64,000 nucleotides of DNA from Agarilytica sp033852165 (GCA_033852165.1 JAWSUZ010000011.1:106540-170539), one strand, 5' to 3'; counted from the stretch's first letter, positions 36,775 to 46,800 are shown. A program made the numbers and translations. The notes: generated by a model not told the origin, from the letters alone.

Positions 36775-38064
36775 ATGACTGATAAGAAAGCGCAACTTAC
36801 GATCGATGGCTTAGATGAACCCATTGATCTTCCGGTTCACGCTGGCTCTATTGGCCCAGACGTTATTGATATAAGCTCTCTAACAGGTAAAGGCTATTTC
36901 ACATACGATCCTGGATTTGTATCCACAGCAGCATGTGAATCAGCGATTACGTACATCGACGGCGACAAAGGCATCTTACTTCACCGCGGTTACTCGATTG
37001 ACGACCTTGCTGAAAATTCCGATTACCTCGAAACCTGCTACTTACTCCTAAACGGTGAATTGCCCACTGAAACAGAATATGAAGAGTTCGTCGATATCAT
37101 TCGTAACCACACAATGGTTCACGAGTCTATCGCTCGCTTCTTCCGCGGATTTCACTACGACTCCCATCCAATGGCGATGATGTGTGGCATTGTTGGCGCC
37201 CTATCTGCTTTCTACCACGACTCTTTAGACGTTTCTGACGAACGTAGCCGCATCATATCCGCTCACCGATTGATCGCAAAAATGCCTACCTTGGCTGCGA
37301 TGTGTTACAAGCACTCTCAAGGTCAGCCTTTCATGTACCCAGACAATCGTCTGAGCTACGCTGAAAACTTTTTGCACATGATGTTTGGTACGCCTTGTGA
37401 CGATCCAAAAGTGAACCCTGTTTTGGCTCGCGCAATGGATAAGATATTCTTGTTACATGCTGATCATGAGCAAAACGCCTCTACATCGACTGTAAGACTA
37501 GCGGGCTCTTCTGGTGCAAACCCATTTGCATGTATTGCAGCTGGTATTGCTACCCTTTGGGGGCCAGCACACGGCGGCGCTAACGAAGCTGTTCTCAGCA
37601 TGCTGGAAGAAATTGGTGACGTGAGCAACATAGACTCCTTTATCGCTCGCGCTAAAGATAAAGATGACCCATTCCGCCTTATGGGCTTCGGGCATCGCGT
37701 TTATAAAAACTTCGATCCCCGCGCTAAGGTAATGAAAGAGACTTGCGATGAAGTATTGAAAGAACTCGGCATTACCGACGACCCTCTACTCGAAATTGCA
37801 AAACGTCTTGAGAAAATCGCTTTGGAAGATGAGTATTTCATCAAAAGAAGCCTTTATCCAAACGTCGACTTCTACTCTGGCATTATCATGAAAGCTATCG
37901 GTATCCCAACTGATATGTTTACTGTGATTTTTGCTACTGGTCGAACTGTTGGCTGGATTGCTCACTGGCACGAAATGTCAACTGAAGGCTACCGCATCGG
38001 TCGTCCGCGCCAGTTGTACACAGGTGCTACTCCTCGCGACACGACTCCACGTTCCAGTCGCTAA
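36775..38064 (+). CDS. gltA: Citrate synthase
   Basis: First TCA-cycle enzyme: acetyl-CoA plus oxaloacetate to citrate. 429 residues of the type II hexameric form: N-terminal beta domain (KAQLTIDGLDEPIDLPVH), LLHRGYSIDDLAE, catalytic His regions LHADHEQNASTSTVRLAGSS and GFGHRVYKNFDPRA, catalytic Asp in the VDFYSGI segment, and the C-terminal RPRQLYTGATPRD. AATAGGAG precedes the ATG. Promoter and terminator are both visible. Confidence 0.98.
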   Translation: MTDKKAQLTIDGLDEPIDLPVHAGSIGPDVIDISSLTGKGYFTYDPGFVSTAACESAITYIDGDKGILLHRGYSIDDLAENSDYLETCYLLLNGELPTETEYEEFVDIIRNHTMVHESIARFFRGFHYDSHPMAMMCGIVGALSAFYHDSLDVSDERSRIISAHRLIAKMPTLAAMCYKHSQGQPFMYPDNRLSYAENFLHMMFGTPCDDPKVNPVLARAMDKIFLLHADHEQNASTSTVRLAGSSGANPFACIAAGIATLWGPAHGGANEAVLSMLEEIGDVSNIDSFIARAKDKDDPFRLMGFGHRVYKNFDPRAKVMKETCDEVLKELGITDDPLLEIAKRLEKIALEDEYFIKRSLYPNVDFYSGIIMKAIGIPTDMFTVIFATGRTVGWIAHWHEMSTEGYRIGRPRQLYTGATPRDTTPRSSR

Positions 38065-38088
38065 GCGAAGACGTTAATTTAGAAGTTC

Positions 38089-38116
38089 AAAGGGCTGCAA
38101 TTGCAGCCCTTTTTTA
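38089..38116 (+). terminator. Terminator of gltA
   Basis: AAAGGGCTGCAA/TTGCAGCCCTTT forms a perfect stem followed by a T run, 25 bases beyond the gltA stop. Confidence 0.9.
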
Positions 38117-38185
38117 TTGTGTAGTGTTTACTGATTTAGCATTTACAGACAAATTCACTTTCACCAACAATAGTCACCGATAACG

Positions 38186-38836
38186 TTATCGTAAGCCTTT
38201 CAACATTCTTTCGTTAACACCTTTCCATTTTGGCAAGCTCACCTGACTCTTACCCTTCAACTCCTTTCCCCTGCCCTTAGCTAACCAAATACTTTCACCG
38301 TTAAAGCTGTATATCGGTTTTAAATCTGTTCGCTTAGACGCAGGCAACACTTCTTTTTTAATGTTATCGAGAATTAAAGGCTCTGCGCCTGGAGTCTCGT
38401 AATAAGCTAAGACCATATGAGCTTGGTTATAGGTGAGTGACTTAACGTAGGTAATGCGCAACTTCGACGGGTCGAATTTTGTTTCCAGCAAAGAAAAATA
38501 TTTACCGATGGAAAAGTCTTCACAATCTCCGCCGTTTGTCGCAAGCGTTTCTATTGGCGTGGCCCAATAATCTTCAACGCCCCAATGCTCTAAATCGCTT
38601 AGCCAGCGAACTTTATTGAAATAGTCGTTGGCTCTAACTAGCCTTTCAACCGGATCACTGACATTATTGGCCATATTTTCTTTTACGATCAAATCCTCCC
38701 AACCTTTTACGCGATCATAAGCTGCAGGACCATATTTTGAGTTGACGAGCTCAAGGACCTTTTCACCGATTGAATATTCAGAAAACGCGGGGAAAGCAAA
38801 TACAGAAAAAACAAACAGAAAAAATATGGTTTTCAA
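38186..38836 (-). CDS. LapG-like transglutaminase-fold cysteine protease (exported)
   Basis: 216 residues: signal peptide ending near AFPAFS, then the bacterial transglutaminase-like cysteine proteinase domain with the catalytic cysteine in TNGGDCEDFSIGKY, histidine in QAHMVLAYY and Asp in LILDNIKKEV. Pseudomonas LapG is the periplasmic protease that cleaves the LapA adhesin under control of the c-di-GMP receptor LapD. Neither lapD nor an adhesin gene is in the window, so the substrate is unknown. Naming it lapG would go beyond the evidence. Confidence 0.8.
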   Translation of the reverse strand: MKTIFFLFVFSVFAFPAFSEYSIGEKVLELVNSKYGPAAYDRVKGWEDLIVKENMANNVSDPVERLVRANDYFNKVRWLSDLEHWGVEDYWATPIETLATNGGDCEDFSIGKYFSLLETKFDPSKLRITYVKSLTYNQAHMVLAYYETPGAEPLILDNIKKEVLPASKRTDLKPIYSFNGESIWLAKGRGKELKGKSQVSLPKWKGVNERMLKGLR

Positions 38837-38987
38837 TCGTCAATAGCTCCGATTTACGCCTACTATTAGGAAGGAGGGAAATGAGAATGCCGAAAAGTTC
38901 ACTCAATTCTAGCCTATAAATTCGGACCGTGCGCTTCAGTCAACGTCCGAAAATAAAGTGGCGATAAAGAGTCCCGATAAAAAGTGT

Positions 38988-39902
38988 TCATTTAGCATTC
39001 GTCTCTTCCTTGGCTCTTTTTTGCTCCATTAAAACTCGCTCCTTTTCTTTTTCGAGGATCATTTCTCGCTCAATCATTTCAGGTGTTTCCATACAAATTC
39101 TACCGAGAGTGCCTGCGCGCAATTCATGGATAAAACGCTGTGAAATTCTTTCCAAATCAACTCGCCCACCTCGACCTAGGCAACCCCTTTGGCGACCAAT
39201 ATGTTCAAAAAACTCCAGTTCACTTTCAGGCAGCTTATCTAAGTCAAAACGCTCCAATAGTAAATCCGCATAATGCTCCTTTAAAAAAGCGGCAGCAAAG
39301 AAAGCAACATCTGCATATTCCATCGCCGTATCTTTAATTGCACCCGTCGCGGCCAACCGATAACTTGAATTTTCATACTGCTGCTTTGGCCAAAGAATTC
39401 CTGGCGTATCCAGTAATAAAAAATCATCGCCCAGCTGTATATTTTGCTGTCTTTTAGTCACAGCAGGTTCATTGCCCGTTTTAGCGATCATTCGTCCAGC
39501 CAAAACATTAATTAAAGTCGATTTTCCAACATTGGGAATCCCGACAATCATTGCACGCATTTTTTTTACGCCTTTCGCTTTATGGGGCAATAATTTTTTA
39601 CACAACGCGGGAATATTACGAATATTTTCAGGCGACCGAGTGGTAAGCGCGAGAGTTTTCACCGAACGTTCCCGCTCAAAAAACTCCTGCCATCTTTTAA
39701 CTACGGCCGGGTCAGCCAAATCACTTTTACTTAGAATTTTTACGCACGGCTTTTCGCCTCTTAGTTGCGCGATTAACGGGTTTTCACTGCTAAATGGAAT
39801 CCTTGCATCAAGAACCTCAAGGACAATATCGACTTGTTTTAAGGACTGTTTGATTTCTTTTTGGGCCTTATGCATGTGCCCGGGATACCATTGAATGGTC
39901 AT
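38988..39902 (-). CDS. ylqF: Ribosome biogenesis GTPase YlqF/RbgA family
   Basis: Circularly permuted GTPase that in Bacillus acts in late 50S assembly. 304 residues beginning MTIQWYPGHMHKAQKEI, with permuted G-motif order: G4 SKSDLAD first, then P-loop GIPNVGKST, and G3 DTPGILWP. The C-terminus ends in a charged Glu/Lys-rich tail. An ATP/GTPase of the same family occurs widely in gammaproteobacteria. Single transcription unit on the minus strand. Confidence 0.9.
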   Translation of the reverse strand: MTIQWYPGHMHKAQKEIKQSLKQVDIVLEVLDARIPFSSENPLIAQLRGEKPCVKILSKSDLADPAVVKRWQEFFERERSVKTLALTTRSPENIRNIPALCKKLLPHKAKGVKKMRAMIVGIPNVGKSTLINVLAGRMIAKTGNEPAVTKRQQNIQLGDDFLLLDTPGILWPKQQYENSSYRLAATGAIKDTAMEYADVAFFAAAFLKEHYADLLLERFDLDKLPESELEFFEHIGRQRGCLGRGGRVDLERISQRFIHELRAGTLGRICMETPEMIEREMILEKEKERVLMEQKRAKEETNAK

Positions 39903-40023
39903 AAATAAAGGTTCTCTATAGGCTACTCAACAGGGCAACCAAGTATTGGCGAGCCTTTGGGGGGCTCAATGGTAAAATATGGGGCTATTGTGACATGCAC
40001 ACATCATTTGTCACTAACTAGTG

Positions 40024-40039
40024 CCGGTCCATAGACCGG
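40024..40039. other. Small hairpin downstream of yceH
   Basis: CCGGTC/GACCGG with a four-base CATA loop, between the yceH stop and the ylqF upstream region. It may help end yceH transcription, but no T run follows. Confidence 0.3.
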
Positions 40040-40082
40040 AGGATAGAATGAGGAAAGTCTGAAAGGAAGGAGAGCCACCCCG

Positions 40083-40736
40083 CTATGCGTTAAGCTCATC
40101 CCACTGCTCACGCAGCTCATCAAATTCTTTGCGTAAATCTGACAGTTCCTGCTCTAAGGTTTGAATCCTCTCTTCTTGAGACGGTCCCTTGATCACGCTT
40201 TCGGCAGTTTGAACAACAGAAGACACCTCGGGCGTTCCCGAAAACAAGTGAGCGAAACGTGATTCACGCCTCCCAGGCTCACGGCCTAGCTTAACCACCA
40301 ATGCGCCCTTACTGTACGCAACCAAAGATTCCAGAACCTCATCAACCGCTTGAACATCAGTAAAGTCACATATACGTTGCGTGCGCGTTCTTAGCTCACC
40401 TGGTGTTTGAGGGCCTCGTAGGAACATCACACATAAGACACCCACCTGCTTTGAATTCAACTTTAATTCGCTAAATTCAGTATTGCTAAAGCGGTGTTTA
40501 TACTTGATGGTTCTGCTGCCAAAAACCACATCCGAGACTAAATTCTTACTGGATAATGTATCGATTCCGTTTTGAACATCAACCTCAGAAAGGCTCATCA
40601 CCGGCTCACGATTGCTTTTTTGGTTGCAAGCAACCGTCACGGCTTTCAGCGAAAGAGGGTATTGATCTGGCGTGGTGATTTCTTTTTCTATTAAGACTCC
40701 GAGTATGCGGGCCTCTATTGCGTCTAATTCAATCAT
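40083..40736 (-). CDS. YceH family protein (DUF480)
   Basis: 217-residue protein of the YceH/DUF480 family: tandem winged-helix-like folds (IEARILGVLIEKEITTPDQY, PLSLKAVTVACNQKSNREPV, LRGPQTPGELRTRTQRICDF), ending in a coiled-coil rich in Glu/Leu (ERIQTLEQELSDLRKEFDEL). Biochemical function is unknown; DNA binding is possible from the fold. It begins two bases after the small gene upstream. Confidence 0.88.
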   Translation of the reverse strand: MIELDAIEARILGVLIEKEITTPDQYPLSLKAVTVACNQKSNREPVMSLSEVDVQNGIDTLSSKNLVSDVVFGSRTIKYKHRFSNTEFSELKLNSKQVGVLCVMFLRGPQTPGELRTRTQRICDFTDVQAVDEVLESLVAYSKGALVVKLGREPGRRESRFAHLFSGTPEVSSVVQTAESVIKGPSQEERIQTLEQELSDLRKEFDELREQWDELNA

Positions 40737-40738
40737 TA

Positions 40739-40969
40739 CTAATGGGGTTTCCCATGGGGATCTCTATGAAAAGAGGCGATTCCAAAATCCCCAGAAGGTA
40801 AGCATGGAGACGTCAAGTTATCGTCAAGATCCTCGGTTCTGCCATTAAACTGCTCGTCTATTTTAGCGAGCAAAATGCGCCGACGACTTCGATATTCGTC
40901 AAAATTCAACTTACGACAAGCAAAATCATGGCAAAGTCGCGTTAAAATTGTGGCGTAGCTTTTGGACAT
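40739..40969 (-). CDS. Small hypothetical protein upstream of yceH
   Basis: 76 residues, not recognised. Residues 18-36 (ACRKLNFDEYRSRRRILLAK) resemble the short 'isoform' motif seen in many regulatory proteins, a helix with EYRxRRRxLL. No signal or membrane segment. Its stop lies two bases before the yceH ATG, so translational coupling is likely, supporting that it is real. Confidence 0.6.
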   Translation of the reverse strand: MSKSYATILTRLCHDFACRKLNFDEYRSRRRILLAKIDEQFNGRTEDLDDNLTSPCLPSGDFGIASFHRDPHGKPH

Positions 40970-41276
40970 AAATTACCTGCTTTCAGGGCGTTGGACCGCC
41001 AGGGATCACAAAAGTAACGTAAAACAGCTGGCAAATCAAAATGCTTTTTATTAAACGATTTACACGACCATAAAACGCAAAAAGAGAGCCGAAGCCCTCT
41101 AGTCTCTTTATACTGCTTGTTCTGTCCTATTGTACCTCATTGTACTGAGTCGTACAGCAACCCCCTCTATCGCAGGGCCACCGGCTACTGAGCAAGCTAA
41201 AGCGGCCCTATATCGACCTAACCAGCCTGCATCACTCACCCTCTTATTCGAGATCACCGAGGATTGCTTTTAGCAG
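40970..41276. other. Intergenic region with terminator
   Basis: 307 bases with no gene. It holds the terminator at 41078-41100 and a stretch with repeated TTGTAC words near 41128-41150. Confidence 0.3.
41078..41100 (-). terminator. UUCG-loop terminator
   Basis: On the minus strand AGAGGGC-TTCG-GCTCTCT followed by TTTTT: a stem with a stable UUCG tetraloop and a T run, about 180 bases beyond the hypothetical gene at 41277. Confidence 0.75.
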
Positions 41277-42239
41277 CTATTTTACCCAGTAAGGACGAGA
41301 GGCTTTGATCTGACGCTCTTCTTCAACCAAACCGGATAGAGCCGAACCATCATCCATAAATTTCTGTGATGCAGCTAGACTCTCTTCGGCCCCACCCCGA
41401 CCACTACCAATCACCCAATGGTAGCTTGCTCGATGCAAGCGTGCAGCCGATTGGAAACGGTAAAACTTCGCACTGATTACATCACCGTCGTGAGCCATCA
41501 CAAGAGCGGAAGCAGACGCAGCATTCTTCCACGCCTTAGCCGCATGCTTGTGGCGCATACCATTGGCGTATGAAAAGCCCACCTGCTCGTAAACCTTCCC
41601 TGAAAGTTCCATAAGCTGAATACCCAGATCTTTGTACTGGTTTCGAACTTTGGCAACGGTCATTTCATCATATGTATTCAAAATCGACTCGCCTCTGATG
41701 TAAAAATCAGACCCAAAACTCAAGGTGTCAGCTGAATAATCACGCCATGCTAATTGAGCGAGCATCACTTTCTTGCCCGCGGCTAAACTACCGGCGACTT
41801 GAAGCTGTATAGCAAAAAGAGCATCTACATTAGCGCTAACCACCTCAAGTTTACTTTTGGCCGTTACGTAGTCCCCGGCTTTAACTCGGTTTTCAAAGCT
41901 TTCGAAGTCTTTAACAATTGCCCAATACAGAGCAGCAACCTTATTGTTGAGCGGAGGTATTTCTTCTAGCGCTAAAAGTTTTTGCTCCGTAATCTTAAGC
42001 GCTAACGGCAAACGGTTAGCCAAAGGTCCATGCAGAGAGCAAAACGCCAATTCATTGTTTTCTTTCTTCACACATGAAGAAATAATGCGAGCTTCTTGGT
42101 CACTACACGTTTTTTCCCACGATTTAGTCGGTAGACTAGAACAATCACAAGTAATTGCTGAACATTGTTCAGCAGACAAAACGGAAGACGACAAACCTAC
42201 AACACAAAGGGTGATTATAGAGCGAATCAAATTTTTCAT
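41277..42239 (-). CDS. Exported hypothetical protein with Cys-rich N-terminus
   Basis: 320 residues. The signal peptide (MKNLIRSIITLCVVGLSSSV, cleavage near LSA) is followed by six cysteines in about 50 residues (EQCSAITCDCSSL, KTCSDQEARIISSCV, AFCSLHG), then a long, mostly helical region of Ala/Lys-rich repeats that look like TPR-type helices (for example AAGKKVMLAQLAW, AAKAWKNAASASALV). No family recognised. It is a single gene in divergent orientation to fapA. Confidence 0.7.
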   Translation of the reverse strand: MKNLIRSIITLCVVGLSSSVLSAEQCSAITCDCSSLPTKSWEKTCSDQEARIISSCVKKENNELAFCSLHGPLANRLPLALKITEQKLLALEEIPPLNNKVAALYWAIVKDFESFENRVKAGDYVTAKSKLEVVSANVDALFAIQLQVAGSLAAGKKVMLAQLAWRDYSADTLSFGSDFYIRGESILNTYDEMTVAKVRNQYKDLGIQLMELSGKVYEQVGFSYANGMRHKHAAKAWKNAASASALVMAHDGDVISAKFYRFQSAARLHRASYHWVIGSGRGGAEESLAASQKFMDDGSALSGLVEEERQIKASRPYWVK

Positions 42240-42735
42240 AGACCTGGACTCTCTTTATTAATTGTAAAGACAACCTCTCCACTTACTTATATAGATAAGA
42301 ATGTGTGCTTCATCAAAAAATACTTCTTAATGTAAATATAGATGACAGGGCCTCCTCTTTCATAATGCCTATACGCTATATACTAGTCGGTGTTACGGCT
42401 TTTTAAATATATCGATTACTGCAAAATATTTTCATCCTAAAAGCGCATGAAGAATGACAGAAAGTGACTTTTAACGAATAATAGTCATCGAAACCATCGA
42501 TATCCCATCCGTTAGACGATTATGCGCTAATTACTATGCCGTGAGCTAATACCGAATATTTATGACGACGGTAGGTTTTAAAAAACAAACAATCTAGCCC
42601 CAACGTTCGAAGAAAACCTAAATAGGCAAGAATCCGGCTTTTGAACTTCTTCCTAGCCTATCGTCGGTAGTACATGCTCCCCCTCTATTGATCATCTATA
42701 CTTGGGTTATCTCTTTCAGTGATATCTAAGTCTGC
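42240..42735. other. Intergenic region between hypothetical gene and fapA-like gene
   Basis: 496 bases between divergent genes. AT-rich around 42290-42330 and 42400-42440. No gene, hairpin or promoter could be supported. Confidence 0.3.
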
Positions 42736-44868
42736 GTGAATAACGATTCTTCATCTAATAAAGCGGTTGCTGACGATATAAAGGCACCGTACGTTGCGTT
42801 CGATCTTGTTTTGGAACCCGAGTCCAAACAACTTCGTGCTGTTATGCGCCCGAGTGAAACGCAATTACAGATCGATTTAAGTCTCTTAAAAGCGCAGTTG
42901 GAAAATGAAGGTTACAGCCAGGTTGACGTTGATGACGCCACCCTCGTTGGCGTCATTCGTAAAATCCGCAGTAACGAATTAGGTGAGATTGAACTGGGAA
43001 CTCTAAGAGCAGGCGTAGCCTTGTCTCTGGAATATGACAAAGGGAATCGTGATCTATACGCCGTTCTCTCTGAGTCAGAAAAGGCCCCCCCTCTTTCATT
43101 CGCGATGATCACTGAAAAAATAGAAAAGCAAGGGTATACGAGTTTTGGCGTCAAAAGTAACGACATATCCGCAATACTCCTCAAAGTTAAGCAGCGGATG
43201 TTTGGCCGTTATGTCTTAGGTAAAAAACCCGAATATACCAACGTCACTTTTTCATTTAACGACGATAAAGGGGAGCTCTTCGCTGTATTAAGTGCCAATG
43301 AAGATGAAACATTAATCAGTCGCTCATCCATCATGGACGAATTAAAAGTCCTCGGATATGCAGAGTTCTTTTTTCAACCCAATGCCATCGAAAAACTCTA
43401 CTCCCAAGTTAATATTAACGAGCGCGGTCGTTTTCTAATAGGCGAAAAGCGCGACGCACGGATAAAGATCACCTTTGACGAAGAGTGTATGAGCGCACGT
43501 ATGACGGTAACGCCGCCGCACGGTGGGCGAGACCTTGATGAGGCCCGGTTTAAATTGGCCATGGACGACGCCGGTATATTTCCAGAGTGTTGCGATCAAA
43601 AAATATTAGCCCAGATTCTCAAAGAAAAAATAGCCGATGACATTGAGTTTGCCTCTGGAACAGAGCCAATCGATGGTAGCGATGCCGTTTTCGAAGCATT
43701 AGTTCAAGAAGTCGAATACAGCACCCCCAAAGAGAGTAAAACAGGCAAAATAGATCTACGTGAGGTCATTAGTTTTACTCTGATAGAAGAAAATACACCG
43801 TTGATGCGTCGAATACCCGCCGTACCAGGGCAAAATGGTCGTAACATTACAGGAAAAATCATTACAGCCCCCAAAGTAAACGACGCAAGCTTTGACGACA
43901 ATTTGATTGGTGCCATCATCAGCGAGACGGACCCCAACCTATTGGTATCCAGTTGCAAAGGCCACCCCGTAATACAGTCCTCTGGGGTAAAGGTAGACAA
44001 CTCCATCGTCGTGAATAACGTCGACATGAGTACAGGAAATATTAACTACGACGGCTCGGTATTGGTAAAAGGTGAAGTAAGAGCAGGCATGAAGATTAAG
44101 GTAACGGGCGATATTATCGTTAAGGGCGTCGTTACCAAAGCAACGTTGATCGCAAAAAATGACATCACGGTGGAATGCGGCATTATTGGCTCCGATCCAA
44201 CCAAGGATGGCGAAGAATCCCCTCCTGCAATACTCAAAGCTGGAGGCATTATTCGTGCACAGTACGTCAATCTTGCAGAGGTAACAGCAGGAAGAGATGT
44301 AGTCATTAAAGAATACATAAGCCACTGCACCGTTGAAGCGAAAGAAAAAGTGCTTATTGGCCAAGGGGGCGGTAAAGGAAAAATCTTTGGCGGTTCTTGC
44401 TACGGCCAGTCAGGCGTTTACGCCAACGCTGTAGGCGCTAACGGCGGTATTAAAACACGCATTGTCGCTGGCACACCGCCCGAGCAGCAAAAACAATTTG
44501 ATCAGCTCACAACCACTCACCACAATAGAGAGATCCAGTGTAAACAGCTATTTGAAATGTTGGGCCGCTATAAAAGAGCCTTGCGAGACAACCCTCAAGA
44601 TATCGGGAAAGCAAAAAAAGCCGAGGCTATCAAAAAAGTTCTATCCGATTTGACCAGTGAAATTGAAAAAATGGCAAATGCGATAGAAAAAGTCAGCCGC
44701 CACTTTAAAGAGTCCAGAAAGGCCGAAGTCAGCGTTAGTAAAAATACATTCCCTAACGTGACGATTTCTATTAACGGGGCAGAATTTCACATCAGACAAG
44801 AGTCCAAAGGTGGAATATTTAACAAGGAAGGTAACGATATTCGGTGGTCAAATTTCCGAATGAAATAA
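42736..44868 (+). CDS. FapA family protein (DUF342), polymer-forming beta-helix
   Basis: 710 residues starting at GTG 42736. The N-terminal 340 residues contain three repeats of a roughly 90-residue module (each with a 'L.GY..F.V....I..I......G....G.K' pattern, for example IEKQGYTSFGVKSNDISAIL and MDELKVLGYAEFFFQPNAIE). Then the DUF342 core (PLMRRIPAVPGQNGRNITGK) with a right-handed beta-helix of Val/Ile-rich turns (VLVKGEVRAGMKIKVTGDII, a later VEAKEKVLIGQ) and a C-terminal coiled-coil region. FapA-type proteins are found across bacteria, often with polar or regulatory roles; no partner gene is adjacent. It is unrelated to the fap amyloid operon. Confidence 0.82.
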   Translation: MNNDSSSNKAVADDIKAPYVAFDLVLEPESKQLRAVMRPSETQLQIDLSLLKAQLENEGYSQVDVDDATLVGVIRKIRSNELGEIELGTLRAGVALSLEYDKGNRDLYAVLSESEKAPPLSFAMITEKIEKQGYTSFGVKSNDISAILLKVKQRMFGRYVLGKKPEYTNVTFSFNDDKGELFAVLSANEDETLISRSSIMDELKVLGYAEFFFQPNAIEKLYSQVNINERGRFLIGEKRDARIKITFDEECMSARMTVTPPHGGRDLDEARFKLAMDDAGIFPECCDQKILAQILKEKIADDIEFASGTEPIDGSDAVFEALVQEVEYSTPKESKTGKIDLREVISFTLIEENTPLMRRIPAVPGQNGRNITGKIITAPKVNDASFDDNLIGAIISETDPNLLVSSCKGHPVIQSSGVKVDNSIVVNNVDMSTGNINYDGSVLVKGEVRAGMKIKVTGDIIVKGVVTKATLIAKNDITVECGIIGSDPTKDGEESPPAILKAGGIIRAQYVNLAEVTAGRDVVIKEYISHCTVEAKEKVLIGQGGGKGKIFGGSCYGQSGVYANAVGANGGIKTRIVAGTPPEQQKQFDQLTTTHHNREIQCKQLFEMLGRYKRALRDNPQDIGKAKKAEAIKKVLSDLTSEIEKMANAIEKVSRHFKESRKAEVSVSKNTFPNVTISINGAEFHIRQESKGGIFNKEGNDIRWSNFRMK

Positions 44869-44870
44869 TC

Positions 44871-44891
44871 CGTCACCCGTCACCCGTCACC
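44871..44891. repeat. Three copies of heptamer CGTCACC
   Basis: Three exact 7-base units directly after the fapA-like stop and just before the 3' end of the next, convergent gene. Confidence 0.7.
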
Positions 44892-44901
44892 GATCATTAA
44901 A

Positions 44902-46800
44902 TTATCGCCCCCCGATACCGACAACCTCATACAAACCAAACCGACCATCTCGCGTTTTGGCAATTTCTTTAAATCCATCGCTCGGTCTCACACGGTGCCA
45001 ATACTTTTTACCCGACTCATCCCAAACAACATGTGTTGGACATAAGTTTCGATCAAAGGTGGCAATACGTTTACACAGCGCAATTTTATGCAAATCCAAC
45101 TGTACGTATTCACGCTTTTTATAATCCAAACTATGACTTGCTAACGTGCCGGGGTAACCAAAAAATATTGTCCTCCCCGACAAGGTCGCAGCACTATTAT
45201 GATCCGCCGGACTCGCGATAATCGCATCCACTGATGTATTGCTACGAATCATTTCAGCCAATTCCATTTTGACAGGGTTATAAACTTGATAATGCTGAGG
45301 AGAAGGCCAAATTCGGAAAAACTCATAAACTCCCGGGACAATCAAAACAAAAGCTAAAAGATAATGAGGTAAGGTTAACTTCCAGGAAATTTCTCGATGT
45401 AAATAATCGCTCCACACCACCAAAAATAAAGTGAATACAGCTAAGAAAAACTTGAGTTGATCCCAATCCCAAGTCGCCAGTTTTACAATATTCCCCAACA
45501 GAAATAAGGCTAAAATTAACGATAACTTCATGTGCGCTTTCGATACAGCCCAGACAAACCCCATGCAAACAAACCAAGGAGCTGCGTTCGTCATCCACAT
45601 ATACGCGCTTGCAGAAATTGACGAGAACCCCGCAGCTTGAACCGGTACAGCCCAGCCCAACATTAAACTCGCCATTCCCGACTTCCCCATTAACAAGGGG
45701 AAAAAACACACAGACACAGACGTAAGTATAAACAGGATAAGAAACTGCTGGCTCAAGGGAAGCGCCAAACACCCGCGCCAAGAAAATTGCCCGCTCGATA
45801 AAACACTTTGACGAAGCGATAAAAATGCATTCAAGAATAAATAGCCTCCCAAAAACAAAGCGCTGACGAGAAAGTAGTGTGTATGCACCAAAGGCGACAA
45901 GCCCAACAAAGCACCGGCTAATCCGATATGTAAGTTTCCGTGCTGTTTAAATCGAGGAAGATTGAACACCAAAGAGGCGCTGCCCAAACACACAGCCATT
46001 CCCATTAACGCACTGCGTTGCGTTACCCAAATTGTGCTTAGCCATGTCGTCCAGGGATAGCCCTTACTAATTAACGACCAAGAGAAAACGTCGGGCTGAG
46101 TGAAGATGGCAACCAAACTACCCCCCCCAAACAACAAAACCCAAGGCAAGAACCGTGCTCGGCCGAAACATAGAAAAGCGTAGGCGCAGCTCCACAACAA
46201 TATCCATTGGGCAGCAAACACCGTCGACAACGCGGGAAGTTCAGAAAAAGGCCGCCACAACACGGTTGCCCATAAATTCACGAAAAATGGATAGGACAAC
46301 GTTTCACCAGCGAAAATATGATAACTCGGAGGGAAATCTCCCTGCCATGCAAAGTGGCTGATCATGCCCAAATGAAAAGTGAGGTCGCCATAGTTATTGA
46401 CCCACGGCGTACGAATTCCGTTATCGATAGAAAATAAGCTAAAGCCTAAAAACACATGAAATACAAACCACAAACCAAAGGATACATTCAGTACCCCGCG
46501 TAACGAATTTCTAAGCAGATCGAATGCGCTAGTAATATGTGACCTACCGAACAATAAAAGAACAAAGGGAGCAATCGTCGCGACCAACCAATTCGCCCCT
46601 AAACTTTTGAGAATAAACACAAGGCTCAAGTGAGCCAGCAAACCAAAGAGCCAGTAAAACGGCACCAATGACGGTTTATCGAATTGATCTGATTCACAAG
46701 AGCCGGGAAGTAATCGCTCCCCGACTCGGGTCAAAATATAACCAAGAAGATACTGTGTGCCGGTCAGCAACACGATATAAATAAGTATGATATATTCCAT
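44902..46800 (-). CDS. Polytopic membrane protein, GT-C glycosyltransferase-like
   Basis: 632 residues with about a dozen hydrophobic segments and a soluble C-terminal part of about 120 residues (ASPADHNSAATLSGRTIFFG, YPGTLASHSLDYKKREYVQL) of a type seen in membrane GT-C-like sugar transferases. Early periplasmic loop GIRTPWVNNYGDLTFHLGMI carries conserved-looking Asp and His. No exact family can be named. It is divergent from the PMT-family gene, with 196 bases between the starts, which suggests a shared job in surface glycosylation (inference). Confidence 0.65.
   Translation of the reverse strand: MEYIILIYIVLLTGTQYLLGYILTRVGERLLPGSCESDQFDKPSLVPFYWLFGLLAHLSLVFILKSLGANWLVATIAPFVLLLFGRSHITSAFDLLRNSLRGVLNVSFGLWFVFHVFLGFSLFSIDNGIRTPWVNNYGDLTFHLGMISHFAWQGDFPPSYHIFAGETLSYPFFVNLWATVLWRPFSELPALSTVFAAQWILLWSCAYAFLCFGRARFLPWVLLFGGGSLVAIFTQPDVFSWSLISKGYPWTTWLSTIWVTQRSALMGMAVCLGSASLVFNLPRFKQHGNLHIGLAGALLGLSPLVHTHYFLVSALFLGGYLFLNAFLSLRQSVLSSGQFSWRGCLALPLSQQFLILFILTSVSVCFFPLLMGKSGMASLMLGWAVPVQAAGFSSISASAYMWMTNAAPWFVCMGFVWAVSKAHMKLSLILALFLLGNIVKLATWDWDQLKFFLAVFTLFLVVWSDYLHREISWKLTLPHYLLAFVLIVPGVYEFFRIWPSPQHYQVYNPVKMELAEMIRSNTSVDAIIASPADHNSAATLSGRTIFFGYPGTLASHSLDYKKREYVQLDLHKIALCKRIATFDRNLCPTHVVWDESGKKYWHRVRPSDGFKEIAKTRDGRFGLYEVVGIGGR

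Noticed and set aside
40020..40080. RNase P RNA-like word GAGGAAAGTC after a hairpin downstream of yceH
   Set aside because: Only about ten bases match the conserved P4 region; the rest of the RNA is absent and the space to the next gene is too short.
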